Shown in pieces: positions 1-5,848 of a stretch of 6,010 nucleotides of DNA (position 1 is the first letter of the stretch; each line of letters begins with the position of its first letter). This DNA is from an uncultured Collinsella sp. Lineage in GTDB: Bacteria; Actinomycetota; Coriobacteriia; Coriobacteriales; Coriobacteriaceae. Location: assembly GCA_958421655.1 (NCBI GenBank), contig CATZMG010000091.1, positions 1 through 6,010 of the forward strand, given 5' to 3'. A model generated the notes under the pieces. It did no database searches, was not told the origin of the DNA, and was given only the letters and a program-made list of their open reading frames with translations. The translations under genes and the position numbers were made by a program.

Positions 1-1276
1 CATCCACGTGCGCACCACCAAGCCATTTGGCGAGTCCACTGTCGCGCGCGTCCTGGAGCTCGAAGAAAACGCCAGCGAAAAGAAGGCGCGTACCGAGAAC
101 TTCATCACGCGCTTTGCCCGCGTCTACACGCCCGCCGTCACCGGCGCGGCCGCGGTGCTCGCGCTCGGCGGCGGCCTAATCACCGGCACCTGGTCCGACT
201 GGATCCTGCGCGGCCTGACTTTCCTGGTCGTCAGCTGCCCGTGCGCGTTGGTGATCAGCGTCCCGCTCAGCTTCTTTGGCGGCATCGGCGGCGCATCCAA
301 GCTGGGCGTTCTCATCAAGGGTTCTAACTACCTCGAGACGCTCGCCGACGTGGACACCGTCGTCTTTGACAAGACGGGCACCCTCACCAACGGCACGTTC
401 TCGGTGGTCGCGGTACACCCCGAAGCCGGCTATACCGAGCAGTCGTTGCTCGAAGTCGCAGCCCTTGCTGAGTCGTTCTCCGATCACCCCATCGCGCAGT
501 CGGTGCGCGCCGCCTTCCAGGGCGAACTCGACCCCAAGCGCGTAAGCGACTCCACCAACGACGCGGGCCATGGCGTGACGGCAACCATCGACGGCAAGCA
601 CGTCGTCGTTGGCAACGCAAAAATGCTCGCCGCGACCGGAGTCGAAGCGCCCGATTGCGAGGTCGTCGGTACGATCCTTCACGTGCTGGTCGATGGCATC
701 TATGCCGGCCACATTGTAATTGCCGACACCGTCAAGGCCGATGCCGAGCAGACGATCAGCGACCTGCACGCCGCCGGCGTCAAGCGCACCGTCATGCTCA
801 CGGGCGACCGCGAGGAGGTTGCGGCGTCTGTGGCCAAGCAACTCAGTCTCGACGAGTTCCACGCGCAGCTGCTGCCGGGCGATAAGGTCGAGCGTGTTGA
901 GGCGTTGCTTGCGAGCGAGAACGGCAAGGGCAAGCTCGCTTTTGTCGGCGACGGTATCAACGACGCACCCGTGCTTACCCGTGCCGATGTGGGCATCGCC
1001 ATGGGCGCCATGGGCTCGGACGCCGCAATTGAGGCGGCGGACGTCGTGCTCATGGATGACAAGCCGTCCAACATCTCCCGCGCGATCCGCGTGGCGCGCA
1101 AGACCATGACGATTGTTTGGCAGAACATCATCTTTGCGCTGGGCATTAAGTTGCTGATTCTGGTGCTTGCGGCACTGGGCATCGCCAACATGTGGCTTGC
1201 CGTGTTCGGCGACGTGGGCGTGGCGATCATCGCCATCCTGAACGCCATGCGCGCGATGGGTGTCAAGAACCTGTAG
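1..1276 (+). CDS. cadA: Heavy-metal-translocating P1B-type ATPase, Zn/Cd exporter type (5' end outside window)
   Basis: Integral membrane ATPase that exports soft divalent cations (most likely Zn2+/Cd2+/Pb2+) from the cytoplasm. The reading frame is open to the left edge, so the GTG at 8 is not the true start; the N-terminal metal-binding region, first membrane helices and A-domain TGES loop lie outside. Numbering from that GTG, the visible parts in order are: a membrane segment near 41-60; the helix with the transport motif CPC (77-79); the phosphorylation motif DKTGTLT (Asp121); the nucleotide-binding HP pair (His160-Pro161); TGD (265-267); GDGINDAP (314-321); and two C-terminal helices carrying Lys381 and Asp402. 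Lys and Asp at those places, together with CPC, are the pattern of the ZntA/CadA (P1B-2) group rather than Cu+ pumps. It is convergent with a metalloregulator across a 279-base gap. Family assignment is firm; the exact metal is inferred. Confidence 0.95.
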   Translation, partial: IHVRTTKPFGESTVARVLELEENASEKKARTENFITRFARVYTPAVTGAAAVLALGGGLITGTWSDWILRGLTFLVVSCPCALVISVPLSFFGGIGGASKLGVLIKGSNYLETLADVDTVVFDKTGTLTNGTFSVVAVHPEAGYTEQSLLEVAALAESFSDHPIAQSVRAAFQGELDPKRVSDSTNDAGHGVTATIDGKHVVVGNAKMLAATGVEAPDCEVVGTILHVLVDGIYAGHIVIADTVKADAEQTISDLHAAGVKRTVMLTGDREEVAASVAKQLSLDEFHAQLLPGDKVERVEALLASENGKGKLAFVGDGINDAPVLTRADVGIAMGAMGSDAAIEAADVVLMDDKPSNISRAIRVARKTMTIVWQNIIFALGIKLLILVLAALGIANMWLAVFGDVGVAIIAILNAMRAMGVKNL

Positions 1277-1292
1277 CGTTCGTGGGCTGTCC

Positions 1293-1419
1293 GGCCGGGA
1301 CCGGGCTTGGTTTTGAAAACGTCCTCGCGCATGAGGCCCGCCTTTCCTGCTCCTACGGAGCAACGGAAAGGCGGGCCTCGCGCTGCGGAGTGTTTTCAAA
1401 ACCAAGCCCGGTCCCGGCC
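1293..1419. repeat. 127-base nested inverted repeat / long hairpin
   Basis: The outer arms 1293-1320 and 1392-1419 are perfect 28-bp reverse complements. Inside them a second perfect 15-bp pair (1333-1347 with 1365-1379) encloses a 6-bp apical stem (1348-1353 with 1357-1362) around a TAC loop. The linking stretches 1321-1332 and 1380-1391 pair only partly, including a GCGC/GCGC match. Transcribed from either strand, this would fold into one long, nearly continuous hairpin. It lies 16 bases past the ATPase stop codon, between convergent genes, so it could halt or stabilise transcripts from both sides. However, neither outer arm is followed by a T-run, so it is not a standard intrinsic terminator. 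A non-autonomous palindromic repeat element is the main alternative. The rest of the gap (1420-1555) shows no gene and no other strong structure. Confidence 0.85.
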
Positions 1420-1555
1420 TGCAGTAACGTTGCTGGCGGTTCTTGGGCATCGCTTGCTAGCGGGGTTCCTTTGCTGAAATGGACTTGGCCGAAAGGGCCG
1501 CTGGTCCCAGTCGCTGGTTCGCGCTTTGCGTGAACTCTGCGCTACCGTGGGACAG

Positions 1556-1945
1556 TTAGGCTTCTGTTGTTGGACCCGCTACATCTTCCCGGCCCAACAT
1601 CGCCCGTAGCTTCTCGAAGCTTGCCTCGCTCAGGCAGTGCTCCATGTGGCAGCCCTCTTGCGACGCGACCTCAGCCGAAACACCCGCATCCTCCAGCAGC
1701 CCCACGAAAAAGCAGTGACGCTCCCACATTTGGCGAGCGACCTCCAGACCACGCTCCGTCAGATGAACGTCGCGCTTGCCCATTTCGACATAGCCGCTGT
1801 TCTCCAGCGTCGCCATGGCTTTAGAGACGCTCGCCTTGGTTACGCCGAGGTACTCCGCAACGTCGATCGAGCGCACGATGCCCTGACGTTCCGACAGAAC
1901 GTAGATCGATTCGAGATAGTCTTCTCCGGATTCACGTAGGGCCAT
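1556..1945 (-). CDS. DtxR/MntR-family metal-dependent transcriptional regulator
   Basis: Probable cytoplasmic DNA-binding repressor that senses Mn2+ or Fe2+ and controls metal transport genes. The 129-residue protein has an N-terminal winged helix-turn-helix (about 1-63, with the recognition-helix region near VTKASVSKAMATLE) and a dimerisation/metal-binding domain (about 64-118). It lacks the SH3-like third domain of DtxR/IdeR, so its size resembles MntR (about 142 residues). Candidate ligands are Asp9, Glu12, His77, Cys99, Glu102 and His103. Asp9/Glu12/His77 follow MntR, while Cys99-x-x-Glu-His follows DtxR. I chose the ATG at 1945 because GAAAGG lies six bases upstream and the family's conserved start follows at once. 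A GTG at 1993 would add 16 residues but has no visible ribosome site and would lie inside the putative operator. It is convergent with the ATPase gene; whether it regulates that gene cannot be told from here. Confidence 0.88.
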   Translation of the reverse strand: MALRESGEDYLESIYVLSERQGIVRSIDVAEYLGVTKASVSKAMATLENSGYVEMGKRDVHLTERGLEVARQMWERHCFFVGLLEDAGVSAEVASQEGCHMEHCLSEASFEKLRAMLGREDVAGPTTEA

Positions 1946-1970
1946 GGGCCGCCTTTCGCGATGATTGCTA

Positions 1971-2000
1971 GTTAGCCTTTGGATACTTTCCACGGCTAAC
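1971..2000. promoter_or_regulatory. Putative metalloregulator operator dyad
   Basis: GTTAGCC (1971-1977) and GGCTAAC (1994-2000) are perfect 7-bp reverse complements separated by 16 bases, upstream of the DtxR/MntR-type gene. The TTAGCC/GGCTAA half-sites resemble known DtxR/IdeR boxes, though the 16-base gap is wider than in the classic palindrome. The upstream half touches the candidate -10 element, which would suit autorepression. Function is inferred. Confidence 0.4.
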
Positions 2001-2026
2001 TTTACCGCAAAAGTTGCCCATGTCTT
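1999..2026 (-). promoter_or_regulatory. Candidate promoter of the DtxR/MntR-family gene
   Basis: Read on the - strand, AAGACA (2021-2026) could serve as a -35 element and TAAAGT (1999-2004) as a -10, with a 16-base spacer. Both match the housekeeping sigma consensus only moderately (4 of 6 each). The position, between the terminator of the preceding gene and the chosen start at 1945, is right, and the dyad at 1971-2000 overlaps its downstream edge. Confidence 0.3.
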
Positions 2027-2070
2027 ACTACGTTGTTTAAAAAGTTAACCGCGTTTCACAAAACGCACGG

Positions 2071-2111
2071 GACGAAAACAAAATGGGGACGCCCCGCAAG
2101 GAGTGTCCCCA
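2071..2111 (-). terminator. Rho-independent terminator of the ABC-F/HAD unit
   Basis: On the - strand, 22 bases after the HAD gene's stop codon, TGGGGAC (2111-2105) pairs with GTCCCCA (2090-2084). The stem is extended by a G-U and a G-C pair around a roughly 10-base loop. It is followed directly by the T-rich run TTTTGTTTTCG. This is a standard intrinsic terminator layout and separates this unit from the regulator gene downstream. Confidence 0.8.
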
Positions 2112-2133
2112 GGCGCCGGGTGCCGGCCCGCAG

Positions 2134-2904
2134 TTACACCAATCCAAAGTGCTTCGCGGCGTTGTAGATGCCGTCGTCGTCCACGGCAGTCGTCACATAG
2201 GTCGCCGCAGCTTTCACCGTGTCCTGTGCGTTGCCCATGGCCACGCTCGTGCCCACGGCGGCAAACATCGACAGGTCGTTCTCGCCGTCGCCAAAGGCAA
2301 TCGCCTCGCTCGCGTCGATGCCCAGGCGCTCCAACGTCGCCGCCACGCCCAGGTCCTTGCCGCCGTTGGCGGGGATAATGTCGCAGAACAGGTCGCACCA
2401 GCGCGTGGTGAGCGAATGCGACACGGCATCGGTCACGATATGCTCGTCGTCAGGGTCCACAAAGGCGCAAAACTGGTAGACCGGCGCGTCAAAGGCGTGT
2501 TCAAACGGCTCCTCGTGGTAGACGATTCCCGCGTTGCTGCCAGCCGTCACCACGCGCTCGGACAGGCGGTTCACAAACGAGTTCTCGCCCTGCATGCACA
2601 GCGAGTCGTAGCGCCCCTGCGCCACCTGGCCCACAATCACCGCGACGTCGTCCGGATCGATCGGACAGCTGCGGTAAACCCCCTCGGCATCAAAGCAGTG
2701 CTGGCCCGAAAGCGTAATGTACGCATCCCAGCCCAGGTCGAACAGCCAGTCCGGCATCTGGTAGGTCGGACGGCCCGTGGCGATCACGCACGCAATCCCC
2801 TGCTCGCGAAAGCTGTCGAGCACCTGCTGCGCCGACGCCGGAATCCGGTGGGTCCTAAAGCTCAGCAGCGTACCGTCGATATCGAAAAACGCGGCTTTGA
2901 TCAT
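2134..2904 (-). CDS. Cof-type HAD-superfamily phosphatase
   Basis: Cytoplasmic Mg2+-dependent hydrolase of the haloacid dehalogenase superfamily, Cof/YidA-like class with a C2 cap. Such enzymes dephosphorylate sugar phosphates, nucleotides or cofactors such as FMN and PLP; the substrate here is unknown. In the 256-residue protein, motif I is DIDGTLL with nucleophile Asp8 and acid/base Asp10, motif II is the Thr of ATGRP (Thr43), motif III is Lys183 (GGKDLG), and motif IV is GDGENDLSMF with metal-binding Asp206 and Asp210. The cap spans about residues 80-180. Length and motif order are complete for the family. The ATG at 2904 lies six bases after the stop of the ABC-F gene, and its ribosome site GAGGAG (2914-2919, nine bases away) sits inside that gene's last codons. 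The two are therefore probably co-transcribed and translationally coupled. A terminator follows the stop codon. Confidence 0.92.
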   Translation of the reverse strand: MIKAAFFDIDGTLLSFRTHRIPASAQQVLDSFREQGIACVIATGRPTYQMPDWLFDLGWDAYITLSGQHCFDAEGVYRSCPIDPDDVAVIVGQVAQGRYDSLCMQGENSFVNRLSERVVTAGSNAGIVYHEEPFEHAFDAPVYQFCAFVDPDDEHIVTDAVSHSLTTRWCDLFCDIIPANGGKDLGVAATLERLGIDASEAIAFGDGENDLSMFAAVGTSVAMGNAQDTVKAAATYVTTAVDDDGIYNAAKHFGLV

Positions 2905-2910
2905 CCTCGT

Positions 2911-4770
2911 CTACTCCTCGCCCTCGAGCTTTTCGCTCGCCTCGAGCCACGCCATCTCCAGCTCGTCCATGGCGGCGTGAGCCTCGTCGATCTTTGCCTG
3001 CTGCTCGCCGAGCGCCGTGTAGTTGGTGGGATCGACTTGGGCCATTGCTGCCTCGGCCTCCTCAACGCGGGTGCGCTGCGTCTCCATCTTGCGCTCGAGC
3101 GAACTCACCTCGCGGCGGAGCTTCTGGCGCTCGGCGTTGGACAGGCCGTTGGGCTGACCGCTCGACTTGGGCTTTTCGGCCGCAGCTGCCGCGGCACCGG
3201 TGTCAAACATGCCGGTCTTGGCGCTCGGCGCGCCCACGGGCTCGCCCTCGGCGGTAGCGTTGCACAGGCGAAGGTACTGGTCCACGCCACCGGGCATATG
3301 CGTCAGGTGGCCGTCGAGCAGCGCCCACTGCTGGTCGGTCACGCGCTCCATCAAGAAGCGGTCGTGCGTCACCAGGATCAGCGTGCCGGGCCAGCCGTCG
3401 AGCAGATCCTCGACAATCGCCAGCATGTCGGTATCCAGGTCGTTGCCGGGCTCGTCCAGGATGAGCACATTGGGCTCGTCCAGGATTGTCAGTAGCAGCG
3501 ACAGGCGACGGCGCTGGCCGCCCGAAAGATCGCCGATGCGACTCCAGAGCTGCTGCGTCGTAAAGCCCAGACGCTCGCAGAGCTTCTCGGGCGAAGTCTC
3601 CTTGCCGTCGATGACGTAGTACTTCTTATAGTTGCTGAGCACCTCGCGGATCGTGTCGTCCATGTAGGGCTCGAGCTCCTCGAGCTGCTGCGACAGCACG
3701 CCAAAGCGCACCGTCTGGCCGATCTTCACGCGGCCGCGCAGGGGCGCGATCTTGCCCTGAATCACGTCGAGCAGCGTCGACTTGCCGGCGCCGTTCTCAC
3801 CCAAAAGACCATAGCGGTCGCCCGCACCAATGAGCCAGGTCACATCGGTGAGCACCTGCTTGGGTGCGCTATCGGTATCCGCATAGCCGGCGTCCACGTC
3901 GACCACATCGATAACCTGCTTGCCCAGGCGGCTCACGGCCAGGCGCTTGAGCTCCAGCTCGTCACGCACGGGCGGCACGTCGGCGATCAGCTCGCGAGCG
4001 GCATCCACGCGAAACTTGGGCTTGGTGGAACGAGCCTGGGCACCGCGGCTCAGCCACGCGAGCTCCTTGCGTGCCATGTTGCGACGGCGCTCCTCGGTAA
4101 CCGCGGCCATGCGGTCGCGCTCCACGCGCTGCAGGATATATGCGGAGTAACCGCCCTCGAAGGGATCGACCTGGCCGTCGTGGACCTCCCACATACTGGT
4201 ACAGACCTCGTCCAAGAACCAGCGGTCGTGCGTGACCACGAGCATCGCGCCCTGGCCGCGCTGCCAGCGGGCCTTTAAGTGACGCGCGAGCCAGTTGATG
4301 GTGCGCATGTCCAGGTGGTTGGTGGGCTCGTCGAGCATGAGCACGTCGTAGTCGCCGATCAGCAGGCGCGCGAGGTCCACGCGACGGCGCTGGCCTCCCG
4401 AAAGCTCGCCCACCGCGCCCTCCCAGGGCACATCGCTAATAAGGCCGGCCAGAATCTGGCGCGTACGCGGACTCGACGCCCACTCGTACTCGGGCGTGTC
4501 GCCCACGACGGCATGATGCACGGTGTCGGTATCGACCAGGTTGTCCTTTTGGCCGAGCAGACCGATCGTGGTGCCGCGACGGTGCGTCACGCGCCCGTCA
4601 TCGGGCTCCAGCGTACCGGCGAGCACGCTCAGCAGCGTCGACTTGCCGTCGCCGTTTTTGCCGACAATACCAATGCGGTCGCCCTCGCCCACGCCGAGCG
4701 TCACGCTATCGAAAATATGCTTGGTGGGAAACTCTAGGCTGACGGAATCGCATCCCAAAAGAATCGCCAT
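2911..4770 (-). CDS. uup: ABC-F family ATPase, Uup-like
   Basis: Soluble tandem ATP-binding-cassette protein without membrane segments; ABC-F proteins act on the ribosome as translation factors or antibiotic-protection factors, and Uup has been linked to ribosome function and transposon excision. In the 619-residue product, NBD1 has Walker A GKNGDGKST (37-45), LSGGQ (123-127), Walker B with Asp147-Glu148 in DEPTNHLD, and switch His181. A charged interdomain linker (about 205-285) includes LSRGAQARSTK, like the Uup linker. NBD2 has Walker A GENGAGKST (324-332), LSGGQ (415-419), Asp439-Glu440 in DEPGNDLD, and His469. A low-complexity Ala-rich stretch (about 525-533) leads to a C-terminal coiled coil (about 544-617), the Uup hallmark. 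I chose the ATG at 4770: AAGGAG (4779-4784) is eight bases upstream, and residues encoded further upstream do not resemble the family. NBD2 has Gly where DEPT is usual. It is the first gene of a two-gene unit with the HAD phosphatase. Confidence 0.93.
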   Translation of the reverse strand: MAILLGCDSVSLEFPTKHIFDSVTLGVGEGDRIGIVGKNGDGKSTLLSVLAGTLEPDDGRVTHRRGTTIGLLGQKDNLVDTDTVHHAVVGDTPEYEWASSPRTRQILAGLISDVPWEGAVGELSGGQRRRVDLARLLIGDYDVLMLDEPTNHLDMRTINWLARHLKARWQRGQGAMLVVTHDRWFLDEVCTSMWEVHDGQVDPFEGGYSAYILQRVERDRMAAVTEERRRNMARKELAWLSRGAQARSTKPKFRVDAARELIADVPPVRDELELKRLAVSRLGKQVIDVVDVDAGYADTDSAPKQVLTDVTWLIGAGDRYGLLGENGAGKSTLLDVIQGKIAPLRGRVKIGQTVRFGVLSQQLEELEPYMDDTIREVLSNYKKYYVIDGKETSPEKLCERLGFTTQQLWSRIGDLSGGQRRRLSLLLTILDEPNVLILDEPGNDLDTDMLAIVEDLLDGWPGTLILVTHDRFLMERVTDQQWALLDGHLTHMPGGVDQYLRLCNATAEGEPVGAPSAKTGMFDTGAAAAAAEKPKSSGQPNGLSNAERQKLRREVSSLERKMETQRTRVEEAEAAMAQVDPTNYTALGEQQAKIDEAHAAMDELEMAWLEASEKLEGEE

Positions 4771-4805
4771 ATGCCCTGCTCCTTCGTAGAAATTCAACGT
4801 TGTCC

Positions 4806-4834
4806 ATGATAGCAGCCAGCCCCACCCCAAACCA
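4806..4834 (-). promoter_or_regulatory. Candidate promoter of the ABC-F/HAD unit
   Basis: On the - strand, TATCAT (4806-4811) matches the -10 consensus at five of six positions and would give a leader of roughly 30 bases before the ATG at 4770. At a 17-base spacing the -35 position holds TGGTTT (4829-4834), a poor match, so the site rests mainly on the -10 and its position downstream of the pstB terminator. Confidence 0.35.
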
Positions 4835-4882
4835 CCACGAAGGCGCCTGTCCCCTTTGTGGCGGTCGTTTCGGTCGCAGAGC

Positions 4883-4920
4883 AAAAAGGCGGGCCATCTC
4901 CCAAAAGAGATGACCCGCCT
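4883..4920 (-). terminator. Rho-independent terminator after pstB
   Basis: A 14-base stem (4907-4920 with 4887-4900, one mismatch that is not broken by a bulge) closes on a six-base loop. On the - strand it is followed by a run of T residues (4887-4883). It starts 56 bases after the pstB stop codon. A second, smaller GC-rich hairpin (4932-4939 with 4950-4957) lies between the stop codon and the terminator. This marks the end of the pst transcript. Confidence 0.88.
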
Positions 4921-4975
4921 CTCCAATCAGTCCCGCGGCAACCGTGGCCGCCGCGGGCCTCAAGCATGTCCCGGA

Positions 4976-5848
4976 CTAGGAGAACATGCCGGTGAGGTAA
5001 TCATTCAGCCGCTTATCCTTGGGCCGTTGGAAAATCTCGTCAGTCTCGTCGTACTCGACCATATCGCCCATGTAGAAGAACGCCGTGCGGTTGGACACGC
5101 GCGACGCCTGCTCCATGTTGTGCGTCACGATGACAATGGCGCGGTCGGCCACGATCGACGACATAAGGTCCTCGATCGCCAACGTCGAGATGGGGTCGAG
5201 CGCCGAGCAGGGCTCGTCAAACAGGATCACGTCGGGGTTGAGCGCCAGCGTGCGCGCAATGCACAGACGCTGCTGCTGGCCGCCCGAAAGCGCGTAGGCG
5301 CTCTTGTCGAGCTTGTCCTTGACCTCGTCCCAAAGCGCCGCGCCGCGCAGGCTTTCCTCGACCATGCGGTCGAGCTCGTCGCGGTCGGTGATGCCGTGGC
5401 GCTTAGGCGCAAACGTGATGTTGTCGCGAATGGACTTGCGGAACGGGTTGGGCTGCTGGAACACCATGCCAATGGAACGGCGCAGCTCGTAGGTGTTTTC
5501 GGTCTTGGTGTTTACATTGCGCCCGCGATAGTTGATCTCGCCCTCCACGCGGCAGCCGCGAATCTCGCGATTCATCAGGTTGAGGCTGCGTAAGAAGGTC
5601 GACTTACCGCAGCCCGAAGGCCCGATGAGCGCCGTGATCTCGCCCTTGTGGAAGTCGAGCGACGTATTGTGCAGTGCATTGTGGTCGCCATAGTACACGT
5701 TGACGTCCTTGGTGGAGAGCACAACCTCGTCGCTCACGGCCTTGCCGCTCACGCGCACGCGCTTCTCGCTCTCCCCCACGCTCGACAGGAAGTCCCGGGT
5801 GTCGGACGATGCCGCTTCGGTTGCGGGCGTTACATTCATCTCGCTCAT
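4976..5848 (-). CDS. pstB: Phosphate ABC transporter ATP-binding protein PstB
   Basis: ATPase subunit that powers high-affinity phosphate import through the PstS-PstC-PstA-PstB complex, on the cytoplasmic face of the membrane. The 290-residue protein has Walker A GPSGCGKST (76-84), the Q-loop in MVFQQPNPF (Gln131), signature LSGGQQQR (187-194), Walker B ending Asp211-Glu212 in DEPCSALDP, and switch His243 in VTHNM. The FQQPNPF, DEPCSALDPIST and THNM motifs and the C-terminal DYLTGMF are typical of PstB. About 40 polar N-terminal residues precede the conserved core and make it longer than E. coli PstB (257). The ATG at 5848 overlaps the pstA stop as ATGA, which supports coupling; an ATG three codons further in (5839) is an alternative start. 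The upstream ribosome site is weak. Phosphate-starvation control is expected for the family, but its promoter is outside the window. Confidence 0.97.
   Translation of the reverse strand: MSEMNVTPATEAASSDTRDFLSSVGESEKRVRVSGKAVSDEVVLSTKDVNVYYGDHNALHNTSLDFHKGEITALIGPSGCGKSTFLRSLNLMNREIRGCRVEGEINYRGRNVNTKTENTYELRRSIGMVFQQPNPFRKSIRDNITFAPKRHGITDRDELDRMVEESLRGAALWDEVKDKLDKSAYALSGGQQQRLCIARTLALNPDVILFDEPCSALDPISTLAIEDLMSSIVADRAIVIVTHNMEQASRVSNRTAFFYMGDMVEYDETDEIFQRPKDKRLNDYLTGMFS

Noticed and set aside
1293..1419. Insertion sequence or CRISPR repeat reading of the palindrome
   Set aside because: There is no transposase, no visible target-site duplication and only one unit with no regular spacers, so neither an IS nor a CRISPR array is supported.
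176..1450. A 424-codon open frame on the - strand opposite the ATPase gene
   Set aside because: It is the antisense shadow of a well-supported P-type ATPase, is rich in Arg/His/Gly/Ala as expected from reversed GC-rich codons, and shows no recognisable domain.
1192..1533. A 113-codon + strand open frame through the long hairpin
   Set aside because: It begins out of frame inside the ATPase gene and is mostly palindrome sequence, with no ribosome site or recognisable domain.
1946..1993. GTG at 1993 as start of the metalloregulator
   Set aside because: It has no ribosome site, would place coding sequence over the putative operator, and the conserved family start follows the ATG at 1945.
2083..3495. 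A 470-codon open frame on the + strand across the HAD and ABC-F genes
   Set aside because: It runs antisense to two genes with complete motif sets, crosses both and a terminator, and has shadow-like composition (very His/Arg/Val-rich).
4771..4926. Longer N-terminus for the ABC-F protein (in-frame start at 4926)
   Set aside because: The extra 52 residues do not resemble the family and would start within the pstB terminator region, whereas the ATG at 4770 has a strong ribosome site.
4856..5593. A 245-codon + strand open frame opposite pstB
   Set aside because: It starts in a terminator region, is antisense to pstB and has no family resemblance; GC-rich coding DNA commonly leaves such open frames.
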